Of a stretch of DNA of 50,194 nt, positions 8,795-16,641 are shown piece by piece. A program made the position numbers and the translations under genes. The stretch spans positions 1 through 50,194 of the forward strand of contig JAEEMS010000009.1 in the NCBI GenBank assembly GCA_016283355.1. The letters are read 5' to 3'. Every line of letters begins with the position of its first letter. The first letter of the stretch is position 1. Source of the DNA: Elusimicrobiaceae bacterium (lineage in GTDB: Bacteria; Elusimicrobiota; Elusimicrobia; Elusimicrobiales; Elusimicrobiaceae). Below the pieces are notes generated by a model. It saw nothing but the letters and a program-made list of their open reading frames with translations. It had not been told where the DNA came from and ran no database searches.

Positions 8795-9955
8795 CTATTT
8801 TAACCAATGTTCTGGGTCAACCGCGGTAGTTCCTTGACGAATTTCAAAATAAACAGCACTTTGACCCGTCCCGGAAGAAGCTTGCGTATCCTTCCCAGCC
8901 GTTCCCAATATACCTTGTACGTCTAATTTACTACCTACGGAAACCTTTATTTCCTTCAAAAATCCATAAATGGTAAAAATACCTTTTCCGTTGTCCACAA
9001 TCACCACATTTCCATACGAACGGAACGGCCCCGCATAAATCACACTACCTGCCAAAACAGCGTGTACCGCCGTCCCGTACGTAGCCGATATTTTAATACC
9101 ATCTCTAAAAATCCAAGTATTCAAGTCCGCACGATACTCTTTACCAAACGGACTAATTACTTTCCCTTGCACGGGCCAAGGTAACGAGTGAGCCGGCAAA
9201 TTGATTTTAGGTCCTTCGTAAGGTTTGTCCGGCGAAGTACCCGCCGCTTTTTTATCGGAAGATTTACGCTTCCGTTCGAAAGAAGCCAACAAATTGTTTA
9301 ACTCGGTAGCCGATTTGTTTAATTCATTAATTTCCCGTCGAACAGCATCCGCCTTTCGTTTCGTGACATCCAAATCCTTTTTCTTCTTGTTAAATGATTT
9401 GGAAATAACAGCTTCTTCTTTTTTTACCTGGGAAGATTGCGCCAATAATTTTTTATTGCGTTCTTCAAAGGAAAGAATACGTTCTTTAGCTTCTTTTGTT
9501 TCCCGGTGAAGAGTCGATGCAAAAGCCGCCTTATGCGTCAGCATGCGGTCCACAAAGATTTTTTGTTCTAAACTATATCCCCCCGGGCAAGCCGCACACT
9601 CGGGTAAAAAATAAAAATTGGACAATTCCTCCAGCGCTACCCCTCGCCACAGCGGCATACTACGCTCCAAAGCCGCACGCTTTTCTTCCACCGACAAAAG
9701 TTTTTGTTCTAACAAAGAAATATCACTTTCCAATTTGTTTTTCAGCTGTTGCGTACGAGCTTGCTTTGATTGCAACGCAGAAATTTCCTTGGAAATTTTC
9801 TTTTCCTGTTCGCGATATTTTTTTAATTCTTTTTCTTTCTGCGCTGCTTCATTTTTAAGCTTGGCCAATTTTTGCTGATGTTCAGCTGCTTCGTCGCAAT
9901 AAAGCGGCAAAGCGATAAACATACAAATCAGAAATAAGTTTAAAATTTTTGCCAT
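8795..9955 (-). CDS. envC: EnvC-like murein hydrolase activator (coiled coil plus LytM domain)
   Basis: A 386-residue exported protein: signal peptide ILNLFLICMFIALPLYC, a long coiled coil (about 22-230) rich in Lys, Glu and Gln, then a LytM/M23-type domain (about 255-386). Catalytic M23 peptidases use HxxxD and HxH zinc ligands. Here the first site reads FRDGIKI and the second FTIYGFL, so the zinc ligands are missing, as in E. coli EnvC. EnvC activates septal amidases under control of FtsEX. The gene overlaps the ftsX stop by 16 bases, which fits that partnership. The Cys at residue 20 gives weak lipobox resemblance, but a lipoprotein is not clearly supported. Activator rather than enzyme is inferred from the lost ligands. 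Confidence 0.86.
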   Translation of the reverse strand: MAKILNLFLICMFIALPLYCDEAAEHQQKLAKLKNEAAQKEKELKKYREQEKKISKEISALQSKQARTQQLKNKLESDISLLEQKLLSVEEKRAALERSMPLWRGVALEELSNFYFLPECAACPGGYSLEQKIFVDRMLTHKAAFASTLHRETKEAKERILSFEERNKKLLAQSSQVKKEEAVISKSFNKKKKDLDVTKRKADAVRREINELNKSATELNNLLASFERKRKSSDKKAAGTSPDKPYEGPKINLPAHSLPWPVQGKVISPFGKEYRADLNTWIFRDGIKISATYGTAVHAVLAGSVIYAGPFRSYGNVVIVDNGKGIFTIYGFLKEIKVSVGSKLDVQGILGTAGKDTQASSGTGQSAVYFEIRQGTTAVDPEHWLK

Positions 9956-10722
9956 TTAGACAACGTCCACCCAAGTAATCCACAAAAAACAATTAGCAAT
10001 AATTCCCGCCCCAACGAAGTGAAATGGGAAACCGCTTGTGCCAAAAAACCGGTAGGATATAATAATCCGGCAAATACAACACAGGCCAATAACGCCGCTA
10101 AAATACCGGACAAAACTCCCCCCCAACTGTGCGTACCGGAAACGGGAGTAGCTTCTACCAAAAACATAAAAGTTAAAAATACCAATAAGGACAGCACAAA
10201 AACAAGATGCAATACTTTGGAACATATCCCCGTATAAAGAACCAAGGCGGCGTGTTCCTCGTTATAGTGAGGGACCAAATTTTCATATTCCGCGGCTAAA
10301 TTATCCACGAACGGCCGAATGTTATTAATAGCTTGTGGAGAAAGCGTCAATTCAAAATAAGCCGGCATCCTTTCTTTGCCCATCAAAAGCAGTGATTCTA
10401 CTAACTGCGGATTCTGTTGGCGAACAATGTCCAATGCATCCTTGGGAGAAAACAATTTTACGGTTTGAATGTCTGTTTTTTGATTTAAACTGTCACCCAA
10501 TTGGGAAAGTTGTTCATTATTTTCAGCGGAAGAAATCGTCAAAATCACTTTAAAGGAATCACGTAATTCCTGATAATAACTACTCAACCGAACATCCACA
10601 AAAATAAGCCCTTGCCACAACAACGCAATTGCAAATACCAACAAAAATAATTTGCGGTATAAGTGCGGTTGCTGTGGAATTTTTTTATCTTTTCTACGAG
10701 GTTCCTCAAAAAGATCGTCCAT
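9940..10722 (-). CDS. ftsX: FtsX-like cell division permease subunit
   Basis: FtsX is the membrane half of the FtsEX complex, which signals from the division ring to periplasmic murein hydrolase activators. The 260-residue protein has a cytoplasmic N-terminus, TM1 at about 25-42, a periplasmic domain (about 45-165, with the family-like LNQKTDIQTVKLFSPKDAL and RMPAYFELTL) and three further membrane helices at about 168-190, 200-224 and 238-254. It is a little shorter than typical FtsX (about 300). No ftsE lies next to it. It overlaps the EnvC-like gene, which strengthens the assignment. The start has a strong GGGGGAAAT site. Confidence 0.8.
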   Translation of the reverse strand: MDDLFEEPRRKDKKIPQQPHLYRKLFLLVFAIALLWQGLIFVDVRLSSYYQELRDSFKVILTISSAENNEQLSQLGDSLNQKTDIQTVKLFSPKDALDIVRQQNPQLVESLLLMGKERMPAYFELTLSPQAINNIRPFVDNLAAEYENLVPHYNEEHAALVLYTGICSKVLHLVFVLSLLVFLTFMFLVEATPVSGTHSWGGVLSGILAALLACVVFAGLLYPTGFLAQAVSHFTSLGRELLLIVFCGLLGWTLSKWQKF

Positions 10723-10748
10723 ATTTCCCCCTATTATTTAATCCCTTT

Positions 10749-12197
10749 TTAAGAAATAGTTTTGCTATATAAATCCAAATACGCTTGAGCGGAACGTTCC
10801 CAAGACAAATCTTGCCGCATGGCATTTTTAGCCAATCTTTGCCAAACACCTTTGCGTGTATATACCTGCAATGCGTTGGCTACTGTTTCAAAAATTCCCT
10901 GTTCATTGAGTTGACTGATAAAAAATCCGGTTGCGGTGTCGCTGTTATCCCCTGTATACCCACGCACCGTATCCACCAATCCCCCCACGCGGGATACTAC
11001 CGGCAACGTTCCATACTTCATAGAAATCAATTGCGAAAGTCCGCACGGCTCAAAACGCGAAGGCATCAAAAATAAATCGGCACCGGCATAAATACGATGT
11101 GCTAACTCTTCATCCAGGCGATTACTATAGCTCACCGCCCCGGGATGCTTGCGTGCCAAGCTCTGATACGCCTTTTCCAAACGGGGATCTCCCGTTCCCA
11201 AAATAACAAATTGTGCTTGATTTTTCAGCCGTTCAACCACACGGACCACCATATCAAGTCCCTTTTGATAATCCAACCGCGATACCATTCCCACTAGCGG
11301 GATATCCGGATCTTGCACCAATTTACACTGTTGCTGTAAAGTAAGTTTGGCGGCCATTTTTCCTTTTTCCATTTCCATACAATCGTAACCCATGGAAAGT
11401 ACCGGATCCAATTCCGGGTCCCACACATCGGTATCAATACCGTTGAGAATTCCGCAGAAACGGTCACTGCGCGTACGGAGGACCCCCTCCAAGCCAAATC
11501 CCATTGCCGCATTTTTCTGTACTTCTTTGGCATAATTAGGGCTGACCGTATTGATTTGATCCGCAAACACTAAACCACTTTTCAAAAAGCTAATTCCTCC
11601 GTAATATTCAAACTTTTCCGGGGTATAGTCCACAGGATGGAACCCCGCTTTACGGAAAGAAGAATACGGATAATGCCCCTGATAGGCAATATTGTGAATG
11701 GTAAATAAACTGTGGGTACGTGTATAAAAAGCATCTAACTTATAGACCGTTTTTAGATAGGCAGGGATGAGCCCCGTTTGCCAATCGTGGCAGTGAATAA
11801 TATCGGGTCGGAACCCAATAAATTTACACCCTTCCAAAACCGCTCGGTTAAAAAAGATAAACCGTTCATCGTTATCTCCGTATTCGCCTTCTTTGGTACG
11901 GTATAAAGCGGGACGGTCAAAATAATGACGGTTGTTAATGAAAAAAACGAGTACATTGCCCCAATTTACGTATGAAAGGGAGGCCTGCTCAATCTTATCG
12001 CCAATGGGAATCAAATAAACACCCGGGACAATTTTGAGAGAAGAAACCCGCGTAATATTGCGGTAATGCGGCAGGAACAATAAAACTTTGTTTCCCCTGC
12101 GCCCGGCAAACTGCTGGCAAAGCGCTCCGACCACATCGGCCAAACCGCCTGTTTTGCAAAAAGGGAAAGCTTCGCTGGCAGCCAGTACAATGTTCAT
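10749..12197 (-). CDS. glgA: Glycogen synthase GlgA
   Basis: GT5 enzyme that transfers glucose from ADP-glucose to the end of an alpha-1,4-glucan. The 482-residue protein has the ADP-glucose motif KTGGLADV (Lys15 onward), GLIPAYLK, FTIHNIAYQG, the second Rossmann domain with VSRLDYQKGLD and the C-terminal signature SRFEPCGLSQL with Glu and Cys in place. Length is normal. The start overlaps the scpB stop by four bases (ATGA) and has a GGAGGAAC site inside scpB. No other glg genes are adjacent, but malQ with starch-binding domains and a sugar permease sit elsewhere in the window, so storage and reuse of glucans is likely. Confidence 0.96.
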   Translation of the reverse strand: MNIVLAASEAFPFCKTGGLADVVGALCQQFAGRRGNKVLLFLPHYRNITRVSSLKIVPGVYLIPIGDKIEQASLSYVNWGNVLVFFINNRHYFDRPALYRTKEGEYGDNDERFIFFNRAVLEGCKFIGFRPDIIHCHDWQTGLIPAYLKTVYKLDAFYTRTHSLFTIHNIAYQGHYPYSSFRKAGFHPVDYTPEKFEYYGGISFLKSGLVFADQINTVSPNYAKEVQKNAAMGFGLEGVLRTRSDRFCGILNGIDTDVWDPELDPVLSMGYDCMEMEKGKMAAKLTLQQQCKLVQDPDIPLVGMVSRLDYQKGLDMVVRVVERLKNQAQFVILGTGDPRLEKAYQSLARKHPGAVSYSNRLDEELAHRIYAGADLFLMPSRFEPCGLSQLISMKYGTLPVVSRVGGLVDTVRGYTGDNSDTATGFFISQLNEQGIFETVANALQVYTRKGVWQRLAKNAMRQDLSWERSAQAYLDLYSKTIS

Positions 12198-13159
12198 TTT
12201 TGTTCCTCCTGCGCGGATTGTTCCACCGATACATCAGCAGTCGCTTCCTCCGCTACGGTTTCTTCTGCCGGAGACGTTTGCAACGGATCTTGCGAAGGTA
12301 CGACTTCTTCCTGTGAAGAAGAATTTTCCGATGAAGCATCCAATTGTGCAAACACATCCCCTTTGTTATAACTCATACGAGTAAAAAACGGGTCGGCACC
12401 GGACTCGTCCAACGCTTGGAATTTTTCCTCGCCTTCCAACTGTTCCAATGGAATGATAGCGGGTTCACCAACCGGAGGTAACGGCTCTGCAAAGGGCAAA
12501 TCTTCCTGTTTTTCTTGTAAGCTCTTTGCGGCAAATACCTGTAAATCCGGTAATTCGGAAATTTTATTAAGTCCAAACGTTCGCAAAAATTCATCCGTGG
12601 TACCGTACACCATCGGACGTCCAATGGTGTCTTTCTTTCCTACAACGCGCACAAGACCGCGGTCTAACAATTTTTCTAAGGGCCCGGCTACATCCACTCC
12701 TCGGATAGCTTCCATTTCCGCGCGGGTAATGGGTTGTTTGTAAGCCACAATGGCCAATGTTTCCAAAGCCGCATTGGATAAACGGGTCGTCATTTTTTCG
12801 TTGTATAAACGGCGCACCCAACGGCCGTATTCCGGCTTGGTACACATTTGGAATCCGCCGCCGATTTCCACAATTTGTACAGCACTGCCACGGGCGGCAT
12901 ATTCATCTTTCAGGGCTAAAATAATTTCTCGTATTTTGCGTCCATCTGTATTTTCAATTACATCTGCCAAACGGCTGGGTTTAACGGGACGATCCGTAAT
13001 AAACAACAATGTTTCTACAATCTGTTTCAAATCTTCCCGTTGCAACAATTCAAGCGATTGCGCATCCTGCGTATCGGACGCAGCAGAAGATGTTTCTTCT
13101 GTTTGCGATTGCGAGTCAGGTAAAGGGGTTGTTTGCGACAAGTTTTCTTCTTCCGACAT
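12194..13159 (-). CDS. scpB: Segregation and condensation protein ScpB
   Basis: ScpB dimers bind the ScpA kleisin and help SMC organise and separate chromosomes. The conserved double winged-helix core covers about residues 45-210 (LKQIVETLLFITDRPVKPSRL, ALETLAIVAYKQPITRAEMEAIRGVD, GRPMVYGTTDEFLRTFGL). Acidic, low-complexity extensions rich in Glu, Ser and Gln flank it on both sides, making the 321-residue protein longer than the usual 180-200. I prefer the ATG at 13159, one base after the scpA stop and about ten bases after GGAGAAGAG; an ATG at 13177 would add six residues. Partner scpA is directly upstream. Confidence 0.93.
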   Translation of the reverse strand: MSEEENLSQTTPLPDSQSQTEETSSAASDTQDAQSLELLQREDLKQIVETLLFITDRPVKPSRLADVIENTDGRKIREIILALKDEYAARGSAVQIVEIGGGFQMCTKPEYGRWVRRLYNEKMTTRLSNAALETLAIVAYKQPITRAEMEAIRGVDVAGPLEKLLDRGLVRVVGKKDTIGRPMVYGTTDEFLRTFGLNKISELPDLQVFAAKSLQEKQEDLPFAEPLPPVGEPAIIPLEQLEGEEKFQALDESGADPFFTRMSYNKGDVFAQLDASSENSSSQEEVVPSQDPLQTSPAEETVAEEATADVSVEQSAQEEQK

Positions 13160-13160
13160 A

Positions 13161-13925
13161 TTAATTCTCTTCTCCATGCATAAGGGCTTTAAAATCTTTA
13201 TCTTTTGTTTCAGGATTTAAATAAATGCGAATTTGTCCTAATTTTTCATCCTGACGGGCAATGAGTTTACGGATTTTCATCAGCTCTAATACCGCCATAA
13301 AACAAGTAATGATTCCGCGTTTTTTTGTTTCCCCTACAAAAATTTCATCCAACAATACCCATTCGCGCGTTTTGAATAAATTTACTACTTTTTCCATTTT
13401 TCCTTCAATGGGGAATTCTTCGATATTTAATAATTCAATCCGCTTACGTTCGTCCAAACGGTCAAAAGCCCGCTTGACGGCGCTGAGCAAATCAAATAGT
13501 TGCAAATTGATTACCTTTTCTCCATCATCAAAGATAGGAGCAGAGCGATAAAATTTATCTTTGTTGGCTTCCAGTTGTTCGTTTAGATACTTGCTGGCTT
13601 CTTTGTATTTCTGGTATTCTACCAACTTGGCAATCAATTCTTTGACCGGGTTAGGACCTTCATCTTCAGAAGTAGGCGCTTGGGAAGGCAACAATGTTTT
13701 TGCCTTAATTTGCATCAGCGTACTGGCCATCACCAAAAATTCACCGGCCACTTCCAAATTCAACTCTTTCATTACGTTCAGATAATCTAAATACTGTTTG
13801 GTGATTTCGGCAATGTTGATATCACAAATATCCAAATTATCTTTTTTTATCAAATGCAACAGCAGGTCCATCGGACCTTCGAATACATTGATATGAACGT
13901 TAATAGGCGTAGGGGTTGTAAGCAT
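13161..13925 (-). CDS. scpA: Segregation and condensation protein ScpA
   Basis: Kleisin subunit that bridges the SMC heads and binds ScpB. The 254 residues begin with the typical FEGPMDLLLHLIKKDNLDICDI and IAEITKQYLDYL, followed by EVAGEFLVMASTLMQIKAKTLLP, and end with a winged-helix segment (GIITCFMAVLELMKIRKL). Length is normal. The gene lies between trpS and scpB with two- and one-base gaps, so all three are cotranscribed. Confidence 0.95.
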   Translation of the reverse strand: MLTTPTPINVHINVFEGPMDLLLHLIKKDNLDICDINIAEITKQYLDYLNVMKELNLEVAGEFLVMASTLMQIKAKTLLPSQAPTSEDEGPNPVKELIAKLVEYQKYKEASKYLNEQLEANKDKFYRSAPIFDDGEKVINLQLFDLLSAVKRAFDRLDERKRIELLNIEEFPIEGKMEKVVNLFKTREWVLLDEIFVGETKKRGIITCFMAVLELMKIRKLIARQDEKLGQIRIYLNPETKDKDFKALMHGEEN

Positions 13926-13927
13926 AC

Positions 13928-14983
13928 TTATTTAATCATCCGCATCACACGTTTTACACGTTGTAAAGTTTGTTCCGCATTCTGACAGGCACGGGCTTTA
14001 CCGTCTTTTACAATTTGTGCCAATTGGGCTTTGTCACCCTCAAAAAGTTTTCTCCGTTCGGAAAATGCTACCAGTTCCGGTTCCATCAAAGCAAATAATT
14101 CTTTCTTGCAAGCCACGCATCCCAAAGCACCGGCTTTGCATTCTTCGCACCGTTTAGAAACGTTAGGGTTATAAATTTTGTGAAATGCATAAGCCACACA
14201 CCCTTCCGGGTTGGCCGGGTCATGCGCTCCTTTTTTATTGGGGTCTGTAAACATAGACATTACCTTTTTTCGTACGCTGTCCAAGTCCTCCCCCAACGAA
14301 ATAGCATTGTTATACGATTTGGACATTTTTCGCCCATCAATCCCGGGCACACGCGCTACGGTGGTATAGAGCGGTTGAGGTTCCGTAAACACTTGTTCTC
14401 CGTAAATTTCGGCAAAGCGGCGGGTCAAATCCCGTGCAATTTCCAAATGGGCCGTTTGGTCCTTTCCTACCGGCACATACGCGGCCTGTTGAATCAAAAT
14501 ATCCGTAGCCATCAATACCGGATATCCCAAAAAGCCAAAACAAGAAATTTCATCATCGCCGGCAATGGAGGCAATCTTTTCCCCCAGGGATTTTTCATCC
14601 AGTTGCCCTGCATATTTTTGTTTCAAAAGTTCTTGAATTTGCTCCTTGTACGTCGGGTTGCGCAACAACCAACCCAACGGGGTAATCATTCCCAAAAGGG
14701 TATTAAGTTCGCTAATCTGCGGTACGTCCGATTGGATAAAAATCGTACATTTTTGAGGATCCAATCCGGCAGTTAACCAATCGATTAACATATCTTCACT
14801 GTTTTGGGCCAGGTTTTCCGTGTGCTGGTAGGCGGTCGTCAAGGAATGCAAATCTGCCACAAAGAAGTAGCAATCATATTTTCCCTGCAGAGAAACCCAG
14901 TTTTTAAGAGCTCCGTGGAAATTACCTAAATGGAGTTTTCCCGTCGGTCTCATACCGGATAACACAATTTTATTTTCTGCCAT
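13928..14983 (-). CDS. trpS: Tryptophanyl-tRNA synthetase with a probable iron-sulfur motif
   Basis: Class I synthetase that charges tRNA-Trp. The 351-residue protein has the HIGH-type motif PTGKLHLGNF, the KMSKS loop at 219-223, and conserved GRKMSKSYNNAI. Unlike most TrpRS it carries five cysteines in the anticodon-binding region: Cys262, 279, 282, 289 and 292. Cys282-x6-Cys289-x2-Cys292 matches exactly the last three ligands of the [4Fe-4S] site known in Thermotoga maritima TrpRS (C-x22-C-x6-C-x2-C); here the first spacing would be x19 from Cys262. Cluster binding is an inference; zinc is the alternative. An AAGAGGAC ribosome site precedes the start. Confidence 0.95.
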   Translation of the reverse strand: MAENKIVLSGMRPTGKLHLGNFHGALKNWVSLQGKYDCYFFVADLHSLTTAYQHTENLAQNSEDMLIDWLTAGLDPQKCTIFIQSDVPQISELNTLLGMITPLGWLLRNPTYKEQIQELLKQKYAGQLDEKSLGEKIASIAGDDEISCFGFLGYPVLMATDILIQQAAYVPVGKDQTAHLEIARDLTRRFAEIYGEQVFTEPQPLYTTVARVPGIDGRKMSKSYNNAISLGEDLDSVRKKVMSMFTDPNKKGAHDPANPEGCVAYAFHKIYNPNVSKRCEECKAGALGCVACKKELFALMEPELVAFSERRKLFEGDKAQLAQIVKDGKARACQNAEQTLQRVKRVMRMIK

Positions 14984-14993
14984 AAAAGTCCTC

Positions 14994-15632
14994 TTATAAT
15001 CTAAAAATTTTTAGAATTACCGCCCACGCAAAATTTGCCGGCGGAAAAAGCAAATAATTCACTGCGCCTGTTAAAATGAGCGCAAATACAATCCACATCC
15101 CGAACCGCCCGATTACCTGGTCATACCACACTGCTTGTTTTACCGGCAACAGGGCCGTGGCGATACGGCCTCCGTCAAGCGGCGGGATTGGTATTAAATT
15201 AAAAATTGCCAAAAAGATGTTGATTAAAATACCGTATTTCAACATTTCCACCGACGCTAGTAAAATACCCACAGAGAAACTTCCCTGAAACACAACTACC
15301 AGCTTCAAAATTCCCGCAAACAAAACCGCCAACAGCAAATTGACAATCGGCCCAGCGGCAGCCACTTTACCCATATCTTTACGAGGAGAAGGCAAGCGCA
15401 TCGGATTTACCGGTACCGGTTTTGCCCAACCAAAGAGCGGCCATCCCATCAGATAACACAATGCCGGCACAACCAGCGTGCCCAGAGTATCTACATGCTT
15501 GAGCGGGTTTAATGTTAAACGATCACTTAAATATGCTGTATCATCTCCTAATCGGTAGGCGGCAAAACCGTGTGCAAACTCATGCAATACGATTGAAAAA
15601 AATAAAACAGGTAATAATGCAATAATCTCCAT
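14994..15632 (-). CDS. Site-2 protease family (M50) membrane metalloprotease
   Basis: A 212-residue membrane protease of the short, PDZ-less M50 group. The zinc motif HEFAH lies at residues 17-21 in the first membrane helix, and the third ligand is Asp153 in NLIPIPPLDGGRIA. Hydrophobic segments at about 1-25, 48-70, 88-115, 122-145 and 175-205 give roughly five or six membrane passes. The substrate is unknown; such proteins often cut within the membrane to release regulators. It is the first gene of the long minus-strand run; the ribosome site before the ATG is weak. Confidence 0.9.
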   Translation of the reverse strand: MEIIALLPVLFFSIVLHEFAHGFAAYRLGDDTAYLSDRLTLNPLKHVDTLGTLVVPALCYLMGWPLFGWAKPVPVNPMRLPSPRKDMGKVAAAGPIVNLLLAVLFAGILKLVVVFQGSFSVGILLASVEMLKYGILINIFLAIFNLIPIPPLDGGRIATALLPVKQAVWYDQVIGRFGMWIVFALILTGAVNYLLFPPANFAWAVILKIFRL

Positions 15633-15831
15633 ACTTACTTATTTTACTAATTTCTAAGCGTTCCTGCACGCGTGCGTACGGAAAAATAAAATTTTAAATA
15701 AAAGGAGTTGTTTTTTTAATTAAAATTATTTATATTATAATAGTTCTAATTAGTTATAATTAGATATGTTAAAAGAACTAAAGCAAATACAAACAAGAGC
15801 CGGACAAAAGAATTTCTTTTGCACGACTCAT
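15633..15831. other. AT-rich intergenic region, probable promoter of the trpS-scpAB-glgA run
   Basis: The stretch 15690-15770 is strongly AT-rich, with TATAAT-like hexamers on both strands (plus 15736-15741, and overlapping on the minus strand), but neither has a convincing -35 element at normal spacing. A GC-rich patch (CGCACGCGTGC, about 15668-15678) lies nearer the M50 start and is self-complementary. No gene is seen here: a plus-strand open frame beginning at 15766 runs antisense through the terminator and pilin remnant and is not credible. Confidence 0.4.
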
Positions 15832-15870
15832 CTCAAGAAAAGCAAACAGGCCGCTCATAAGAGTGGCCTG
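15832..15870 (-). terminator. Rho-independent terminator of the pilin gene
   Basis: On the minus strand CAGGCC-A-CTC, loop TTAT, GAG-C-GGCCTG (15870-15847, one A/C mismatch) is followed by the T-rich run TTTGCTTTTCTT. The plus-strand reading lacks a T-run after the stem, so the orientation is towards the pilin. Confidence 0.75.
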
Positions 15871-15899
15871 TATATACTTACCAAAATTTATCTTAAAGA

Positions 15900-16016
15900 T
15901 CAAGGATATCTCTCTGCGTTACCGATAAAAATGTTCATCGAACCAATGAAAGCACTCCATTCAAAACAATCTTTATTTAGGTTACTACAAATGTGGCAAT
16001 TGCCCCCAACCATGCC
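15900..16016 (-). pseudogene. Remnant of a second pilin C-terminus, in frame behind the pilin stop
   Basis: Directly after the pilin TAG (16019-16017), in the same frame, 38 sense codons run to a TGA at 15902-15900. The first part reads GGNCHICSNLNKDCFEWSAF. This aligns with the tail of the intact pilin, GGPCDNLSKDYSEWDAVF, sharing the pattern GG.C, .NL.KD..EW.A.F. The DNA is also similar (for example AAAGATT.T and GAATGG in both), with about two thirds of bases equal over the core. The part after it (IGSMNIFIGNAERYP) has no match I can see. It looks like the leftover 3' end of a tandem pilin gene or a partial duplication; it has no start of its own. Confidence 0.65.
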
Positions 16017-16517
16017 CTAATCAGTAAAATTACATTTTACGTCATCGGTAGATTCATTAAACACAGCATCCCATTCGGAATAATCTTTACTTAAGTTGTC
16101 ACAAGGACCACCTTCAGATTTTTCACATGCCAACATTCCATCCGTCAGACGAATCCCAATCGCGTATTCCTGCTCTCCACGCGATTTCGCAATGATAGCC
16201 GGGACACCTTTTCCCTCCACAGAATTACAATATACATAATATGCACTCTGTACACGACATTCAGCAACCGTACCATCGGTTCTTTCGAGCCCTTCTGCTA
16301 CGTTCAATCTATCAAGAAACTTTTCATACTTTCCTTTTTCCATACAAAGAAATTCTTGCTCATCACGCATGGCTGCCAAAAACTCTTCCGCCTCTGTAGT
16401 TTTACGTGTTTCCAATACTTTGTTATACTTGGGCAAAATGACCGCCGCCAATACCCCAATTACCATTACCACCACCAATAATTCGGTCAGTGTAAAACCT
16501 TTTTTGGTACAAATCAT
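16017..16517 (-). CDS. Type IV pilin or pseudopilin-like protein
   Basis: A 166-residue class III-signal protein. The leader is only seven residues, MICTKKG, cut by prepilin peptidase before Phe. The mature N-terminus FTLTELLVVVMVIGVLAAVI has the required Glu5 and the hydrophobic helix. The C-terminal globular part has cysteines that probably form disulfides (AECRV.. and CEKSEGGPC) and ends with a NL.KDYSEWDAVF segment. I place the start at the ATG at 16517, eight bases after AGGA; a GTG at 16532 would give a longer leader. Pilus subunit or secretion pseudopilin cannot be told apart from sequence alone, and no assembly genes are nearby. The same tail motif recurs just downstream in a gene remnant. 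Confidence 0.87.
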   Translation of the reverse strand: MICTKKGFTLTELLVVVMVIGVLAAVILPKYNKVLETRKTTEAEEFLAAMRDEQEFLCMEKGKYEKFLDRLNVAEGLERTDGTVAECRVQSAYYVYCNSVEGKGVPAIIAKSRGEQEYAIGIRLTDGMLACEKSEGGPCDNLSKDYSEWDAVFNESTDDVKCNFTD

Positions 16518-16607
16518 AAAATATCCTCGCACAGTATTGTATTTTAACGGGGAATCCCCCTGATAATACTACCAAAAAAACGGTCCAAAAGCAATAGAAT
16601 GACCGAA

Positions 16608-16636
16608 CTGACAAGTCTTTCCGGATATGGTAAAAT
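16608..16636 (+). promoter_or_regulatory. Promoter of tgt, implying a leaderless mRNA
   Basis: CTGACA (16608-16613) and TAAAAT (16631-16636) are separated by exactly 17 bases; each matches consensus at 5 of 6. The tgt ATG begins at 16642, six bases after the -10 box, so transcription would start at or within a base of the start codon. No Shine-Dalgarno sequence lies upstream of the ATG, which fits leaderless translation. Confidence 0.7.
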
Positions 16637-16641
16637 AAAGT

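Noticed and set aside
8784-8807. TTG start for ctpA at 8807
   Set aside because: The ATG at 8786 has an AGGGAT site and gives a proper signal peptide; the TTG would overlap the EnvC-like gene end.
8795-9200. LytM domain as an active endopeptidase
   Set aside because: The zinc ligands of both M23 motifs are missing, so an EnvC-type activator is more likely.
15766-16020. Plus-strand open frame of 84 codons
   Set aside because: It runs antisense through the pilin terminator and the pilin-tail remnant; the minus-strand reading explains the sequence better and the protein has no recognisable pattern.
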